A stretch of 64,000 nt of DNA, from positions 52,163,308-52,227,307 of the forward strand of contig OZ023218.1 in the NCBI GenBank assembly GCA_963995525.1, given 5' to 3'. The stretch comes from Escarpia spicata. Lineage: Eukaryota; Annelida; Polychaeta; Sabellida; Siboglinidae. Positions 48,900 through 58,658 of this stretch are shown in pieces (the stretch's first letter is position 1; every line of letters starts with the position of its first letter). The notes below the pieces were generated by a model that saw nothing but the letters and a program-made list of their open reading frames with translations, was not told the DNA's origin and made no database searches. A program made the translations under genes and the position numbers.

Positions 48900-49524
48900 A
48901 TCTGCAGTCAGCGAGATCATCGTCTCTCTAAGGCCTGGTGTACTGTTCCGTGTAGTGCACTACATAAAAGTTGACAATAATGTGTCGTAAGTTGTTATGA
49001 TATATTCGTGTAAGGGGGCGACAGGGTAGGGATAGTCCTGCGAGAATTGTTAATTAAACATCAGTAGTAAGGGGGGAGATCTGGGACTCCATCCTAAGTC
49101 ATTTCGGAGGAGTTTTTGGGTGATATTAGGGAGGTTTCGAAAGCCGCTCCCCTGAGCAAAGTGAGTAGTCACGTGACCGTATGTGTGAACGTGTGTAGCG
49201 CCCCCTGGCGGTGGAATGAGCAGCCATGGAAGGGTTATTGTGTATATATGAGAGACCGAAGAGGGAATTGTAATAACAAAAGTTCAAAGAGGAAAGGTAT
49301 TGAAAGAAACGAAAGATCAAAGAGTCATAACGAAAGATCAAAGAGAAAAGTTTTAAAAGGTGATGAAAGGTGTATAATGAGAGATAACGAAGTAAACGGA
49401 ATGATGTAATAACGAAAGAACAAAGAGAAAACGTTATAATATATATATATATATATATATGAAACTTTAAAATGTGTATAGGTATGCTTGTATGTATGTA
49501 TGTATGTGTGTATGAAAGAGAGAT

Positions 49525-49555
<31 letters not shown>

Positions 49556-49600
49556 ATATAATAACCAACAAACACCACAGTTTGAAAGTTGAATGTTTTA
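48900..49600. other. Probable left boundary zone of the Polinton element
   Basis: Between the last decayed host repeat (48.9 kb) and the first element gene (49.6 kb) the sequence changes character: G-rich stretches (49011-49090), short GAAAGATCAAAGAG-type repeats (49270-49430) and (AT)n tracts (49437-49460, 49525-49560). A terminal inverted repeat is expected here, but the right end lies outside the window, so its limits cannot be shown. Confidence 0.35.
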
Positions 49601-49602
49601 TT
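49597..49602 (-). terminator. Polyadenylation signal of the three-exon gene
   Basis: AATAAA on the minus strand, 5 nt beyond the TGA stop. Its position supports the three-exon model. Confidence 0.6.
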
Positions 49603-49606
49603 GATG

Positions 49607-50483
49607 TCAACGAACTATTAAATCTTCAAAGCCGTCATCGCTATCGTCTGTATCCGCACACCAATTTTCCATATCCCCCGTGTCGATAGGGGCAACAGGG
49701 TCGGGGTCAACCCAAGGGTTGGGGGGATCGTAACGTCCCCGTGTCCGGAGCAGCTCCGCCATGACGTTACAGAACATATAACTGTGATACTCGCGGAGCT
49801 CTTCGTCTCTGGAACATACATTAAAACTCTCAAACCATATGAACGAGACGTTAAATATATGAAAACTTTGAAAATATCTTCTCTGAAACATATATGAAAA
49901 CGTTGAAAATGATCAAGCGAGTGGAATAAGGCAGCGATGTAACCGGACACCGCGTAGGGAAGCGACACACGATAAAAGGGCAAGCTAGATCAACGGACTA
50001 TGATACAATACGTAATGGAGACGTCGGCTGACGCAATCGGTAACCAAACACCACGTAGCTAGGCGAAACGACAAACATTGAAGAAAATAGTAAAATAATC
50101 GTTGAACACTCACGTGTAATCATCAATATCGGAGTCACTACTCCAGGTATCGTCAGTATCATAACCATCGGGAGCCCTGAAAGGTAATAAGATAACCGTG
50201 ATACATAACGAACGTAAGCATAGACAACCGTGAGTGACACATAACGAACGTAAGAGCATATTATAATAGAGGTGAAACGTCACAGGTAGTTTATGTGAAG
50301 AACACTGTGATTATGTGTGATATGTATAGGATATCTATCGGATGAAACAAAGCAAAGAATATATATATATATATATATATATCTTTATAATAATAATAAT
50401 AATAAAAGTACTTACACAACTTCGAGACCATCGTCGCGAAGACGCCATTCAGCACGGAGTTGAGTCCAGGGTATCGACGACAT
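49607..50483 (-). CDS. Three-exon acidic protein of the Polinton, 110 residues
   Basis: Exons on the minus strand: 50416-50483 (ATG at 50483), 50114-50176 and 49607-49808 (stop TGA). Donors are GTAAGT and GTGAGT, and both acceptors end in CAG. Exons total 333 nt, exactly 111 codons with stop, and the frame is open only across these joins. The product is very acidic (DSDIDDY near the middle, DTDDSDDGFEDL at the end) with an amphipathic stretch in exon 3 and no domain I recognise. A TATATATATA run lies at 50525-50534, and AATAAA (plus-strand TTTATT, 49597-49602) follows the stop within 5 nt. It is divergent from the NADAR gene and is the only minus-strand gene of the element. Function unknown. 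Confidence 0.75.
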
Positions 50484-50524
50484 AGCAATTGTGAATGAGA
50501 TGAAGAATGTAACAAACGAGCCGG

Positions 50525-50534
50525 TATATATATA
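50525..50534 (-). promoter_or_regulatory. TATA box of the three-exon gene
   Basis: TATATATATA lies about 42-51 nt upstream of the ATG at 50483 on the minus strand, which leaves room for a short leader. Confidence 0.5.
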
Positions 50535-50837
50535 GATAGAGCATGCGTATGCAGACACACTATGAAGACAACTTGTGAGACACACTGTGGAGTGGAAATA
50601 TACCGGGGTATGAAAAGCACCGAAGACCCAGGGATGTATCTAGGGACGTCACCTGGACGATGCCTGGTTAACAACGCGGTTATAGAAAATGTCGAAGTGG
50701 TAAAGTACAAACCGATACCAGTCATATGACGGAGGGACCAGCTGGTGATAAGCGCGTGATACCAATTAGACGACAATGCGCCTTATCAGAACGCTAACAA
50801 TACAGTCGGAAGAAAAGAACTCTGTGAGTGGTCAGCG

Positions 50838-51326
50838 ATGAAACATATGGCGGTCAAGAGCTTGGATATACAATTCAGGGGTGCTGGTCACTTCCTATCG
50901 AATTTCTATCCGTGCGAGATACATATATGGGGCGAAGTCTTTACTTGCACAGAAGCAGCATATCAGTTTAAAAAAGCTAGACATTTTCACGACGAGAACA
51001 CAGCGAGAAAGATTCAGACCGCGCGCACTGGAATACAGGCGAAATACTGGAGTAAAACCATTCGTTGGATACCCGATCGAGTCGTTTCATGGCTGTCACA
51101 ACGTCGAGGCGTGATGCACGTTATAGTAGCCGTCAAGTTTCGTACCTCTAAACTACGCCAACGCTTGTTGGCTACAGGCGACGCACGACTTATTGAGAAT
51201 GTACCCAGTGCAGAGGGGTATTGGGGTAAGAGCTCAAACCGTAACAAACCAGGTAAGAATATACTCGGTGTGATACTTATGCAGGTGAGAGACTTCGTTA
51301 GACAGCGCTCTATACGCCTTACATAA
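50838..51326 (+). CDS. NADAR-domain (YbiA/DUF1768-like) ADP-ribose glycosidase, 162 residues
   Basis: The whole protein is one NADAR domain, the family of E. coli YbiA. Members hydrolyse N-glycosidic bonds of ADP-ribose-related substrates; those paired with DarT toxins remove ADP-ribose from guanine in DNA. Hallmarks in order: FLSNFYP (residues 19-25), TEAAYQF (38-44) with the conserved Glu, LLATGDARLIE (110-120), YWG (128-130) and GKNILGVILMQVR (139-151). No signal peptide or membrane segment, so cytosolic or nuclear. The frame is intact and the first ATG is used (a second ATG is at codon 4). An ATTAAA at 51334-51339 may serve as the polyadenylation signal. It is placed among replication genes, beside the ssDNA-binding protein. 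In this element it could reverse host ADP-ribosylation of viral DNA; that is inference. Confidence 0.9.
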   Translation: MKHMAVKSLDIQFRGAGHFLSNFYPCEIHIWGEVFTCTEAAYQFKKARHFHDENTARKIQTARTGIQAKYWSKTIRWIPDRVVSWLSQRRGVMHVIVAVKFRTSKLRQRLLATGDARLIENVPSAEGYWGKSSNRNKPGKNILGVILMQVRDFVRQRSIRLT

Positions 51327-51478
51327 GGCACCCATTAAAAACAGACAGGCAGCCACGCGGTGACAAAGTACGGGAGAGTGAGAGATAAGGTCACGCGCAC
51401 GATAAGATATGAACACCCAGGGGCGCGATACCGTCATCTAGGGGTGTCACGCGCTCGATCCCTGGAGGGATTGAATTG

Positions 51479-51486
51479 TATATAAA
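51479..51486 (+). promoter_or_regulatory. TATA box of the ssDNA-binding protein gene
   Basis: TATATAAA, 83 nt upstream of the ATG at 51569, followed by pyrimidine-rich leader sequence. Confidence 0.6.
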
Positions 51487-51568
51487 CCCACGGTAAATCT
51501 AACAAGACAAACACTCTCTCTCAGTCTCGCTGCCGTTCAAAGCTCTTCACCGATACCTACACGACAAG

Positions 51569-52057
51569 ATGGCGACATCCAACAACGAGGAAATGCCCAT
51601 GTCGGAACTCGAACAAGTAAGTGACGGAACGTACGCATTTGCTCGTCCACTGACACTAGTAACATGTGCTCTGTCCCCCGAATACGTATGTTACCCGGCA
51701 TGTAAAATATGTAATCGGAAAGTTCTTCTTGAAACGACGAAAGGAGGGCACCATAACGTTAGTATATGTTCGGTGCACGGACGTCAGAAGGGAACTGCCG
51801 TTTACAAGTATGCTACGGGCCTGCTTTTCGCTGATCACAAGGGCAATGAAGTGTGGGCAACAGGATTTGACCAGCTAGTACAGGAGGTCGTGGGAGGAAT
51901 GACAGCAAGCGACTATATGTCGCTTAAATCCGGCGACGAACGCTACCAATCACTGAATGTCCTACGTGGCAAACAGGCTAGGGTGACAATTAGAAAGACA
52001 AGAAAGGCAGGGTATCAAAATTATACCGTGATAGCACTGGAAATAATCCACTCGTAA
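51569..52057 (+). CDS. RPA70 C-terminal-like OB-fold ssDNA-binding protein, 162 residues
   Basis: The layout matches the third DNA-binding domain (DBD-C) of eukaryotic RPA1: a short N-terminal strand region, YPACKIC opening a zinc ribbon (C45, C48, C67, H70), then OB-fold strands with VYKYATGLLFADHKGNEVWA, and a C-terminal strand-helix. It lacks the other OB domains of RPA1, so it is a single-domain protein that would coat single-stranded DNA made during protein-primed replication. Intact, with its own TATA box, between NADAR and the unknown gene upstream of PolB. Family assignment rests on motif pattern only. Confidence 0.72.
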   Translation: MATSNNEEMPMSELEQVSDGTYAFARPLTLVTCALSPEYVCYPACKICNRKVLLETTKGGHHNVSICSVHGRQKGTAVYKYATGLLFADHKGNEVWATGFDQLVQEVVGGMTASDYMSLKSGDERYQSLNVLRGKQARVTIRKTRKAGYQNYTVIALEIIHS

Positions 52058-52262
52058 GAACCGCCAACTGACAGCGACTCAGGTGGCGCCTTCTGACGGA
52101 GTATAGAGAGGTTCTGTTCCTAACTGCCGTAAGAGGCGCCAACTGACAGTAACTCACTGTTAGGTGGCGCCGTCTGACGGAGTATAGAGAGAGGCTGTTC
52201 CTAACTCCTGTAAGAGGCGCCACCTGACAGTAACGAAAGAGTAGGTGACGCCCCCAGACGGA
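52055..52262. repeat. Three-copy tandem repeat (74-81 bp) with palindromic arms
   Basis: GTAAGARSCGCCAMCTGACAG recurs at about 52055, 52129 and 52210, each followed by GGTGRCGCC and GACGGARTATA. Within a unit the arms pair: GGCGCCAACTGACAGT and ACTGTTAGGTGGCGCC (52135-52171) form a long hairpin with a tiny loop. It fills the gap between two genes and ends in an (AT)n/(AG)n tract that could act as a TATA box for the next gene. Confidence 0.8.
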
Positions 52263-52336
52263 ATATATATATATATATAGAGAGAGAGAGACCCTGTTCC
52301 TAGAGGTTGTCTCTGTTTGTCTACCTATTTGATACT

Positions 52337-52924
52337 ATGATGTATACCTCTGTTGGACGAGGAAACACCCTGCTAATGTTGTTGTTGTTATTGTGTTGTC
52401 AGGTCAGCGATGCTCCCTCTAGCGGACTAGATCTCATTCAAAGATCATATGATGAGAAGCCGCTAGAGTGGGCACCTAGAAAAAGACGCCGTCACCACAC
52501 CCCACTGCGACAGACTCTCCTTACGCATCTAAACGCCCAGCGTCACGTGACGGCTCTGCAAATGACGTGTGAGTGTGCAACACCACCACCACCATCCGAC
52601 GAGTCATTGGACATGACTTGTGATGACGATACATCCGAATACGAGACACTCCGGACGGATTGTTCGACCCTCGATATAGCCACCGATGGACATATCGTGT
52701 GGTCGAAAACGGACACGTCGATGCCGTGGACATATCCGGTTCTGTTCGGTGGCGTACAGGACCTGGAAATAAATATCCAGAGTTTAGCTGCGGTCCTGTT
52801 CGTCACCAAAAGATGTAGCCTCGATACGGCCGTGCAGACGATTTGCAGAGAACTTGCGCGGAACATCGAGTCCGCTGAACACGTTGCGTACATTACGGAC
52901 TCACTCCAGAAGCGTCTGCAGTGA
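52337..52924 (+). CDS. Unknown Polinton protein, 195 residues
   Basis: The ATG at 52337 is the first in frame. The N-terminus is hydrophobic (LLMLLLLLCC, residues 12-21), then comes a basic patch (RKRRRHH), an acidic/Cys-Thr middle and a helical C-terminus. I recognise no family. The hydrophobic start may not be a signal peptide: its DNA (GCTAAT, then a T-rich run ending in GTCAG near 52402) also looks like the branch point and acceptor of an intron, and the basic patch suits a nuclear protein. In that case the true start lies upstream. AATAAA at 53044-53049 is a good polyadenylation signal. It sits between the ssDNA-binding protein and PolB. Confidence 0.6.
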   Translation: MMYTSVGRGNTLLMLLLLLCCQVSDAPSSGLDLIQRSYDEKPLEWAPRKRRRHHTPLRQTLLTHLNAQRHVTALQMTCECATPPPPSDESLDMTCDDDTSEYETLRTDCSTLDIATDGHIVWSKTDTSMPWTYPVLFGGVQDLEINIQSLAAVLFVTKRCSLDTAVQTICRELARNIESAEHVAYITDSLQKRLQ

Positions 52925-52930
52925 CGACAA

Positions 52931-52974
52931 GAGGAAATGCGCCCCTACGCTATAGCTGGGGTTATAGGCGCCGC
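52931..52974 (+). promoter_or_regulatory. Post-stop motif shared with the PolB 3' side
   Basis: GAGGAAATGCGCCCCTACG starts 7 nt after the stop and recurs after PolB (57692-57710). Here GCGCCCCTA can pair with TAGGCGC further on. Confidence 0.5.
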
Positions 52975-53233
52975 TTGTCTGTCGCTGTAGACGCTTAGCT
53001 TAGCTTAGCTTTCTTATACTCGCTTTTACTGTATAATTCAATGAATAAAGATGTATGTATGTAATCCAGGAATCTGGTGTCTGTTGTTCTTGTCATAGCT
53101 CGTTACGATCGATGAATACATCCACCTCCCCTTCGTCTATATACACACGCACACTCATACAACCTCCTATGACGTCACACTAGGATATATAGACGCGTAC
53201 AAGGATCTCCTATCCTTCAGTTGTAGGTAGACG

Positions 53234-56200
53234 ATGAAGCAGCACACGTGTCGTCACTGCGGTCTCGTGCTCGACACACACGCTGACATACAACGCCACA
53301 TAGACCAAACGCATACATCAACACACGACGACGACGATCATGCTTACAGTAAACCACCGCCACGAGTGGTGCCATCTGGCGAACCACCAAACAGTACTAG
53401 GCACCCCTGTTCGAGATGTGGAAGAGACTTCACGAGACGTGACAACCTGCTACGTCACAACAGGCAACCTTGTGACACCTCACAAAAAACACTACACCGC
53501 TGTGAGATATGTGCACGTGAGTTCACGAGACGTAACAACCTGGTACATCATATCAAGACGGTATGCAGCCGACGTGCGGAAGCGAGCGACCCACCCCTAC
53601 GCAAACGAGCGAGATGCACAGAACGACCACGTGTGAGTGCCGCCGCCGGCGACGATGACGATCCGATACAACCACCGCCCCGACTCCCCTTCGCCGATAC
53701 TCTATCGAGGGAACTACGAGACGTCATCCGAGATCACTGGATGACCATCCGAACCCACGTGGCTAGAGGACCCGTGCAATCCAGGTACACTTACAGAGTA
53801 TCGACACTGGACACGAGCGCCTTAGAACCGTCACTGAAGATCAAGTTCCACAAACAGACGCACGCCTTTAAGATTAATCTTAGTTATGGTTTTGTTCTAA
53901 GAAACAAGACCACGAACAGGTACAGGTATTTCCATTCGTCTTGTAACTGCTGCGGACGTTACCTCGACGAACCGTGTCTGATCAGAAACACTGCAGACTT
54001 TGATGCGTTTCTGGAACGTATCCGAGAAACAGACGTGCTGCAGTGGGTCATCAATCAGCGTCCGGACAGTCAATGGGTGTGCGAGGTGGTCACGAATGTC
54101 ACCTTCTTCGTCAATCACATCGTAGATCACCCGATAGGATGTGTGGATATCACACTACCGAGGTACATCAAACGAAACAAAGCCGTCATCGGATTGGAAA
54201 GAGACGATCACAACAGGAAGTACACCGACAATCTGTGTCTCTTCCGGTGTCTGGCTCTGCATCGTGGATGCGACCGACACCACCTGGAACCCGCCGTGAA
54301 GCTACTCTACGCGAAGTACAACCGTGACGGAGTGGCAATGAAAGACTTTGACGGGGTGGTAATGAAAGACTTTGACGGGGTGACAATGGACGATCTCTAT
54401 CGCGTCGAGACCACCTTTGAGACCAACGTGTGCGTCTACAAACTCGTCGAATCGGAAGAAGAAGGCGGAAAGGTGACTGCCGAACTCGTACGCCGGTCCT
54501 TGTGTCACTATCCCGAAACGATGTACGTCAATCTTCACGAGACACACTGTTCCTACATACAAGACGTGAACATGTACTGTCACTCTTATCGATGTAGGAA
54601 GTGTGGCGACTCGCTATGGCACTACGCCCACAAACTAGAACGACACGAACGCGGGTGTACGGGAGGCATGCGAAAGATCTATCCCGGTGGTGTCTATCAT
54701 CCGTCGCCGACAGTCTTCCAGTGCTTGGACGACGAAAACATTCACGTTAGCGAGTGTTTGCGCTACTATCCGTATCGCGCCACCTTCGACTTCGAGTCCT
54801 GGTTCGATACGTCACACCTTCCGTCGGACAGCGCCAAAGTCCACTGGGTGGCTCGTCACGTACCGTTGAGCGTGTCCCTGGCGAGTAACGTACCCGGATT
54901 CGAACAGGTACAATGTCTGATCACGGATGGTGACAGCAACAAGTTGGTAGCCAACATGATGGGTATCCTTCAGACGATGAGTGAAGCAGCCTACGACGCC
55001 ATCGTAGACAGTTACGAGGGTACACTACGCGAAATCGGGGAGGCTATCACGACGTGGGACGAACAGGAGGCATCCGCTGCAGAAGGAGACGACAACGAGT
55101 CACGACGAAAAACGACCAATCCCTACAAAACTCTCATGGGTCAATTGTACGGTTGGCTTCATCAGTTGCCCGTCATCGGCTTCAACTCGAGCAGGTACGA
55201 TCTGAACGTCGTCAAACAGTTCCTGGTACCCTACTTCCTGTCCGAAAAGACACCAACAGAGAACGGGGAGGAGGAGGAAGAAGAAGAGAGGAAGGATGCA
55301 GGGACGTTTCACGTGATCAAACGCGGCAACACGTTTATGTGTCTATCGACGGACGACCTCAAATTCCTCGATATGATTCATTATATCGCCCCTGGATTCT
55401 CGTACGACAAGTACCTGAAAGCGTACGGTTGCGAGGTCACGAAAGGTCACTTCCCGTACGAATACATGGACAGCTTGGAGAGACTCGACGACACCGCTCT
55501 ACCTCCCAAAGAGGCCTTCTTCAGTTGACTGAAGAACGAAGGTATATCCGACGACGACTACACGCGATGTCGGAAGGTGTGGCGAGACAACGACATGGAG
55601 ACTCTACACGACTTTCTCGTCTGGTATAACAACAGGGACGTCGTGCCGTTCTTGGAAGCCATCGACAAACAATTCGACTTCTACCAACACCGCGGTATCG
55701 ACATGTTCAAACAAGGGATCAGTATACCTGGTTTGACCTTGTCCTATCTGTTCACCTACGTGCCGAAGAGGACGTTCTTTACGCTCTTCAACGAGACGAA
55801 CAAGGACGTCCACCAGCTCGTCAGAGAGAACATCGTCGGAGGACAGTCACTCATCTTCACCAGACACCACGAGAAGGGGGTCACGAAGATACGTCGTAAC
55901 GACTACGGTGATGCGGCTCGAACGTGTCAGTCCATCGTCGGCTATGATGCGAATGCATTGTATCTGTGGTCGATATCGCAAGAGATGCCAACGGGATGGT
56001 ACACGCGACGACGGGAAGAGAAGGAGTTCCGACCCGAAGCGGCACAGCCCACAGGTCAGATGGCTGCCGAATGGCTGATGTGGGAGTCCGAAAGCACGGG
56101 ACTCGCCATACGACACCAGACCAACGGTCGAGAGAAGCGCATCGGTAAACTATCGGTGGACGGTTGGTGTAGCGAAACGAAGACGGCCTATCAATTTCAC

Positions 56201-57670
56201 GGGTGCTACTATCACGGTTGTCCGTGTACCGGTCGTGAGGTCAACGAGGTCAACGGGAAACCCATGACGCAACTGCTCGCCGAAACGCAAAAGAACACGG
56301 CCTATCTTCGACACTTTGTAAGTGTCGTCGAGATGTGGGAATGCGAGTGGAAGGTTGCGAGACGCGATCCGTGCGTGAAACAGTTTCTGGACGTTCGACA
56401 ACGTCGTCGACACGTGCGCTGGAAAATGACGACACAACAGATCCTGACAGGGGTGCGCAACGGTAGCGTGTTCTGTATGATTCAGTGCGACATACGTGTA
56501 CCGGAGGTCCTGCGCGCGCACTTTGCCGAGATGCAGCCCATCTTCAAGAACATTCACCTGACCCGCGACGACCTCGGACCGTTCATGCGTCGCTACGCCG
56601 AAGAACACGACATCATGGCGACACCGCGTCGCATGCTCGTCGGGAGTTATCGTGGGGATAAAATCTTGCTCGCCACACCTCTCTTGCGATGGTACCTCGC
56701 GCACGGACTCGAGGTGACGCACGTCTACCAGGTCATCGAGTACACACCGGTCGCCTGCTTCCGACGATTCGGTGAGGCGGTGTCCACTGCACGTCGCGAA
56801 GGAGACGCACATCCCGACAAGGCCATGATCGCGGATACCAACAAACTTATGGGCAATTCTTCCTATGGGAAATTGATCACCAACGTCGATAAGCACCGCG
56901 AAGTCACCTACTGCACGGAGAAGAGCGCATCGTCCGCGATCAACAATCGTCGCTTCCGTCAACTCGACCTCGTCACCACCGATGCGTACGAGATCGAAAT
57001 GCACAAGCGCACCGTGAAATACGCTCTGCCTACGCACGTGGGATTCTTCGTGTTGCAGTGGGCCAAACTGCGCATGTTGGAGTTCTACTACGACTTTATG
57101 GACAGGTACGTGGATCGTCCGCTGTTCGAGTACTGCGAAACCGATACGGATAGCGCCTATTTGGCTCTAGCCGGAGAGTCCGTCGACGACCTCGTGACCC
57201 CGGTACTACGTGACCACTACTATCGTCACCGCTCCGAATGGCTACCGTCCGAATGTTGCGACGATCATCGGAACGACTACATACGCTGTCGACTAGCCGG
57301 ACGTCCGTGGAACGGCACCGAGACGTGTTGCAAGGCGCGCAAGGCATACGACAAGAGAACACCTGGACTCTTCAAGGTCGAATGGTCCGGCGACTGTTTC
57401 CTGGGACTGTGCAGCAAGACCTACTATTGTTCGGGTACGGTCGATAAATACACCACCAAAGGACTGAACAAACGACTCAACGCCATCGACAAGCAGGCGT
57501 TCCTGGACGTGCTGACCAGTCGTCGTAGTGGAAGCGGAGTGAACCGTGGGTTCCGGGTCAATCACTCGTCCGTGCTGACGTACACCCAGGAACGCGCGGC
57601 GTTGACCTACTTCTATGCCAAGCGCGTGGTCAACGAGGACGGAATCACCACGGGTCCGGTGGACGTGTAA
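53234..57670 (+). CDS. Protein-primed DNA polymerase B (Polinton), interrupted by one in-frame TGA
   Basis: Replicative polymerase; in this family replication starts from a terminal protein. N-terminus: three zinc fingers (C6/C9/H22/H27; C59/C62/H75/C80; C90/C93/H106/C111). Then an OTU-protease-like pattern (DNLCLFRCLALH near 332, THCSYI near 437), with an in-frame DGVxMKDF triplication between. 3'-5' exonuclease: DFES near 519, GFNSSRYD near 649, YDKY motif near 738. Polymerase: YDANALYLW motif A near 904, an inserted QFHGCYYHGC endonuclease-like block near 990, NKLMGNSSYG motif B near 1203, DTDSAY motif C near 1304. Codon 765 (55526-55528) is TGA, between exonuclease and palm; both sides are open in the same frame and look conserved. 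Either a nonsense mutation or recoding. TATATA lies about 45 nt upstream of the ATG. Confidence 0.93.
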
Positions 57671-57691
57671 CACCGAACCACTGCTGACACG

Positions 57692-57734
57692 ATGAGGAAA
57701 TGCGCCCCTACGTTAGTTGAGGTTATAGCAGCCT
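57692..57734 (+). promoter_or_regulatory. Second copy of the post-stop motif
   Basis: GAGGAAATGCGCCCCTACG beginning 22 nt after the PolB stop, as after the 195-residue gene. The following GGTTATAG is also shared; the rest is not. Confidence 0.5.
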
Positions 57735-57824
57735 CTAGCTGTCACGCGGTTAGTAGGTGGGAGACACACGAAAAAAATAACACTATTTAGTCAGATACCA
57801 CGCAATCGATAGTCATAGCGCAGC

Positions 57825-57983
57825 ATGTCACGGACGGGAACGGTCGTAGCTGTAGCACTAGTGGGAATACTCGGTCTGTACGTCTTGTACTTCTTGTTCC
57901 GCGATCCCTTCCTTCGTTGGTGTGACGGAGGTGTCGTAGTATCTAACAGCACAGCGGACAACGTGTCGAACAGTGACTACTAG
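57825..57983 (+). CDS. Small single-pass membrane protein, 52 residues
   Basis: ATG at 57825 to TAG at 57981-57983. The protein is a short N-terminus, a transmembrane helix (TVVAVALVGILGLYVLYFLF) and a tail with a possible N-glycosylation site. The stop is directly followed by the ATPase ATG (TAGATG), so both are probably on one transcript. Small membrane proteins are common in Polintons and related viruses; the role is unknown. Confidence 0.72.
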   Translation: MSRTGTVVAVALVGILGLYVLYFLFRDPFLRWCDGGVVVSNSTADNVSNSDY

Positions 57984-58601
57984 ATGGACACGCGATGGAA
58001 ACACCCCTTCACCTGTATCGTCGCGGGTCCGACGGGATGCGGTAAGAGCACGTTCGTGATGCGTCTGCTACGTCACGCCGCGACGATTATCGATCCGCCT
58101 CCAGAGAAGATCACGTGGTGTTACGGTGTATGGCAGAGTGCCTACGTCGACAACGACCTGGTACGCTTCGAGGAAGGCTTGCCGAGCGGTGCGTTCGATG
58201 CGTCGACGCGTAACCTCGTGGTCATCGACGATCTGATGGCGGAAACGGACGAACGGGTCACGACCTTGTTCACGAAAAAGAGTCATCACCAGAACACGTC
58301 CGTACTGTATCTCGTGCAGAACCTGTTTCCGAAGAACAAGGAGAGTCGCACGATCAGTCTGAATACACACTACATGGTAGTCTTCAAGAATCCTCGCGAC
58401 GCGTCACAGATCGGACACTTGGCGCGACAGATGTATCCGGGACGCCTGAAATATGTACAGGAAGCGTTCCAAGACGCCACTACACCTCCGTACGGTTATC
58501 TCCTCGTCGATCTGAAACAGGACACGCCCGACGACATGCGTCTGCGCACGGGCGTCCTTCCGGACGACGGTGTCCAGTACGTGTACCAACCCAAAGTATA
58601 A
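57984..58601 (+). CDS. Genome-packaging ATPase (FtsK/HerA, A32-like), 205 residues
   Basis: Motor that would drive DNA into the capsid. Walker A GPTGCGKST at residues 15-23, Walker B LVVIDD at 78-83, and a conserved Gln in the YLVQNLF strand, all in the order of the poxvirus A32-like packaging ATPases found in Polintons, adintoviruses and virophages. Length is normal for the small Polinton form. Intact. It follows the 52-residue membrane protein without a gap. Confidence 0.93.
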   Translation: MDTRWKHPFTCIVAGPTGCGKSTFVMRLLRHAATIIDPPPEKITWCYGVWQSAYVDNDLVRFEEGLPSGAFDASTRNLVVIDDLMAETDERVTTLFTKKSHHQNTSVLYLVQNLFPKNKESRTISLNTHYMVVFKNPRDASQIGHLARQMYPGRLKYVQEAFQDATTPPYGYLLVDLKQDTPDDMRLRTGVLPDDGVQYVYQPKV

Positions 58602-58658
58602 GACGTCTGCGCGCACGCCTCGTCCCTTCATTCGCAGTATGATCGTGAAGACAACAGC

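Noticed and set aside
49011..49090. Exact Polinton terminal inverted repeat
   Set aside because: G-rich text here could be the terminus, but without the right end no inverted repeat can be shown.
56150..57037. A 295-codon minus-strand frame opposite PolB
   Set aside because: Shadow of the GC-rich polymerase gene; motifs A to C are all on the plus strand.
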